A stretch of 64,000 nt of DNA from CAZGAH01 sp964523295 (GTDB lineage Bacteria > Desulfobacterota > Desulfovibrionia > Desulfovibrionales > Desulfovibrionaceae), in assembly GCA_964523295.1 (NCBI GenBank), contig CAZGAH010000009.1, positions 17,883 through 81,882 on the forward strand, read 5' to 3'. Shown in pieces: positions 63,853-64,000 of the stretch. The notes under the pieces were generated by a model that was not told the origin of the DNA, searched no databases, and saw nothing but the letters and a program-made list of their open reading frames with translations. The position numbers and the translations under genes are program-made. The stretch's first letter is position 1. Each line of letters starts with the position of its first letter.

Positions 63853-64000
63853 TTACCTCGTTTCACCGGGGAGCACGAACCCGTAACGCTTGAAGACGTC
63901 TCGCGCCTGCGGAGTTTGAACGAAAGTGTAAAATTCTCTGGTGGTCGATAGTGTCTCAACTCGTGGTGTAAAAAGGCAGGGGCGCCATAGGGGGTTGCCA
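63853..64000 (-). CDS. modA: C-terminal end of a molybdate-binding protein (ModA-like), truncated by window
   Basis: Forty-eight codons before a TAA at 63853-63855. The end reads ETLSTTREFYTFVQTPQARD then VFKRYGFVLPG, the usual A-x-x-F-x-x-F-L-x-S-P-x-A-x-x-x-F-x-x-Y-GF pattern of ModA-type binding proteins. The N-terminus lies outside the window. It is the first gene of a modABC operon read leftwards. Confidence 0.75.
   Translation of the reverse strand, partial: GNPLWRPCLFTPRVETLSTTREFYTFVQTPQARDVFKRYGFVLPGETR

Overview
The window is about 60% G+C and reads as a chromosomal segment of an anaerobic, Gram-negative deltaproteobacterium, most likely a sulfate reducer of the Desulfovibrionales. 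This is an inference from gene content: a ferredoxin of the single-[4Fe-4S] Desulfovibrio type, a tungsten/molybdenum aldehyde ferredoxin oxidoreductase, a sulfide-type Thi4, a CoA-disulfide-reductase/rhodanese fusion, several PAS/GAF signalling proteins and sigma-54 control. Five runs of N mark unclosed joins in the assembly. Four are exactly 10 N and at least one (49093-49102) is a 9-bp overlap that was never merged, so it only looks like a broken gene.

Layout. 1-5.4 kb: a partial unknown gene, then a secreted zinc metallopeptidase with a C-terminal FG-GAP-like propeller and two tandem secreted propeller-only paralogues. 5.5-9.3 kb: a spore-photoproduct-lyase-family radical SAM protein with a ParB-like partner, then a sigma-54 activator preceded by a 25-codon membrane peptide. 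9.9-17.5 kb: housekeeping genes (fbp, tsaD, a DMT-type membrane protein; then on the minus strand a YmdB-type phosphoesterase, a coiled-coil lipoprotein, tyrS, a bactofilin and an HD-GYP protein) and tRNA-Ser(GGA). 17.6-20.4 kb: an operon of adenylate-forming ligase, carrier protein and GNAT-like protein. 20.6-29 kb: a CocE-type hydrolase and a sensory operon (binding lipoprotein, histidine kinase, REC-STAS regulator, GAF/rhodanese membrane protein).

29-39.6 kb, all on the minus strand: a SixA-like phosphatase, recN, a CgeB-like glycosyltransferase, an ATPase + DUF4276 pair resembling a defence module, a DxD glycosyltransferase, two oligopeptide-type permeases without their partners, an RdgC-like pair and a lipoprotein. 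39.9-48.5 kb, plus strand: an SDR/DUF2867 protein, then a tight run of B12-binding radical SAM protein, GT2-DUF2062, LpxL-like acyltransferase, acyl carrier protein and ketosynthase that looks like a lipid or polyene pathway, followed by a CoA-disulfide-reductase-like enzyme. 49-55 kb: a DUF1848 protein, a large hybrid histidine kinase with the decayed remnant of its solute-binding partner just upstream, and a soluble PAS histidine kinase. 55-62 kb: an AOR fused to a MoaD-like tail and overlapping a ThiF-type E1 enzyme, a universal stress protein, a sigma-54-controlled small protein, thiE-thi4 and ferredoxin. 62-64 kb: a molybdate/tungstate-type ABC transporter (modC, modB, end of modA) that looks less G+C-rich than its surroundings.

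How the parts may work together (inference): the Mod transporter could supply metal, and the ThiF protein a sulfurylation step, for the AOR cofactor, with ferredoxin as electron acceptor. The two carrier-protein operons (17.6-20.4 kb and 41.5-46.6 kb) together contain a ligase, two carriers, a ketosynthase, acyl- and glycosyl-transferases and a radical SAM enzyme, so they could serve one uncharacterised acyl pathway. Two binding-protein/kinase loci, one intact and one decayed, suggest that the lineage pairs periplasmic receptors with kinases.
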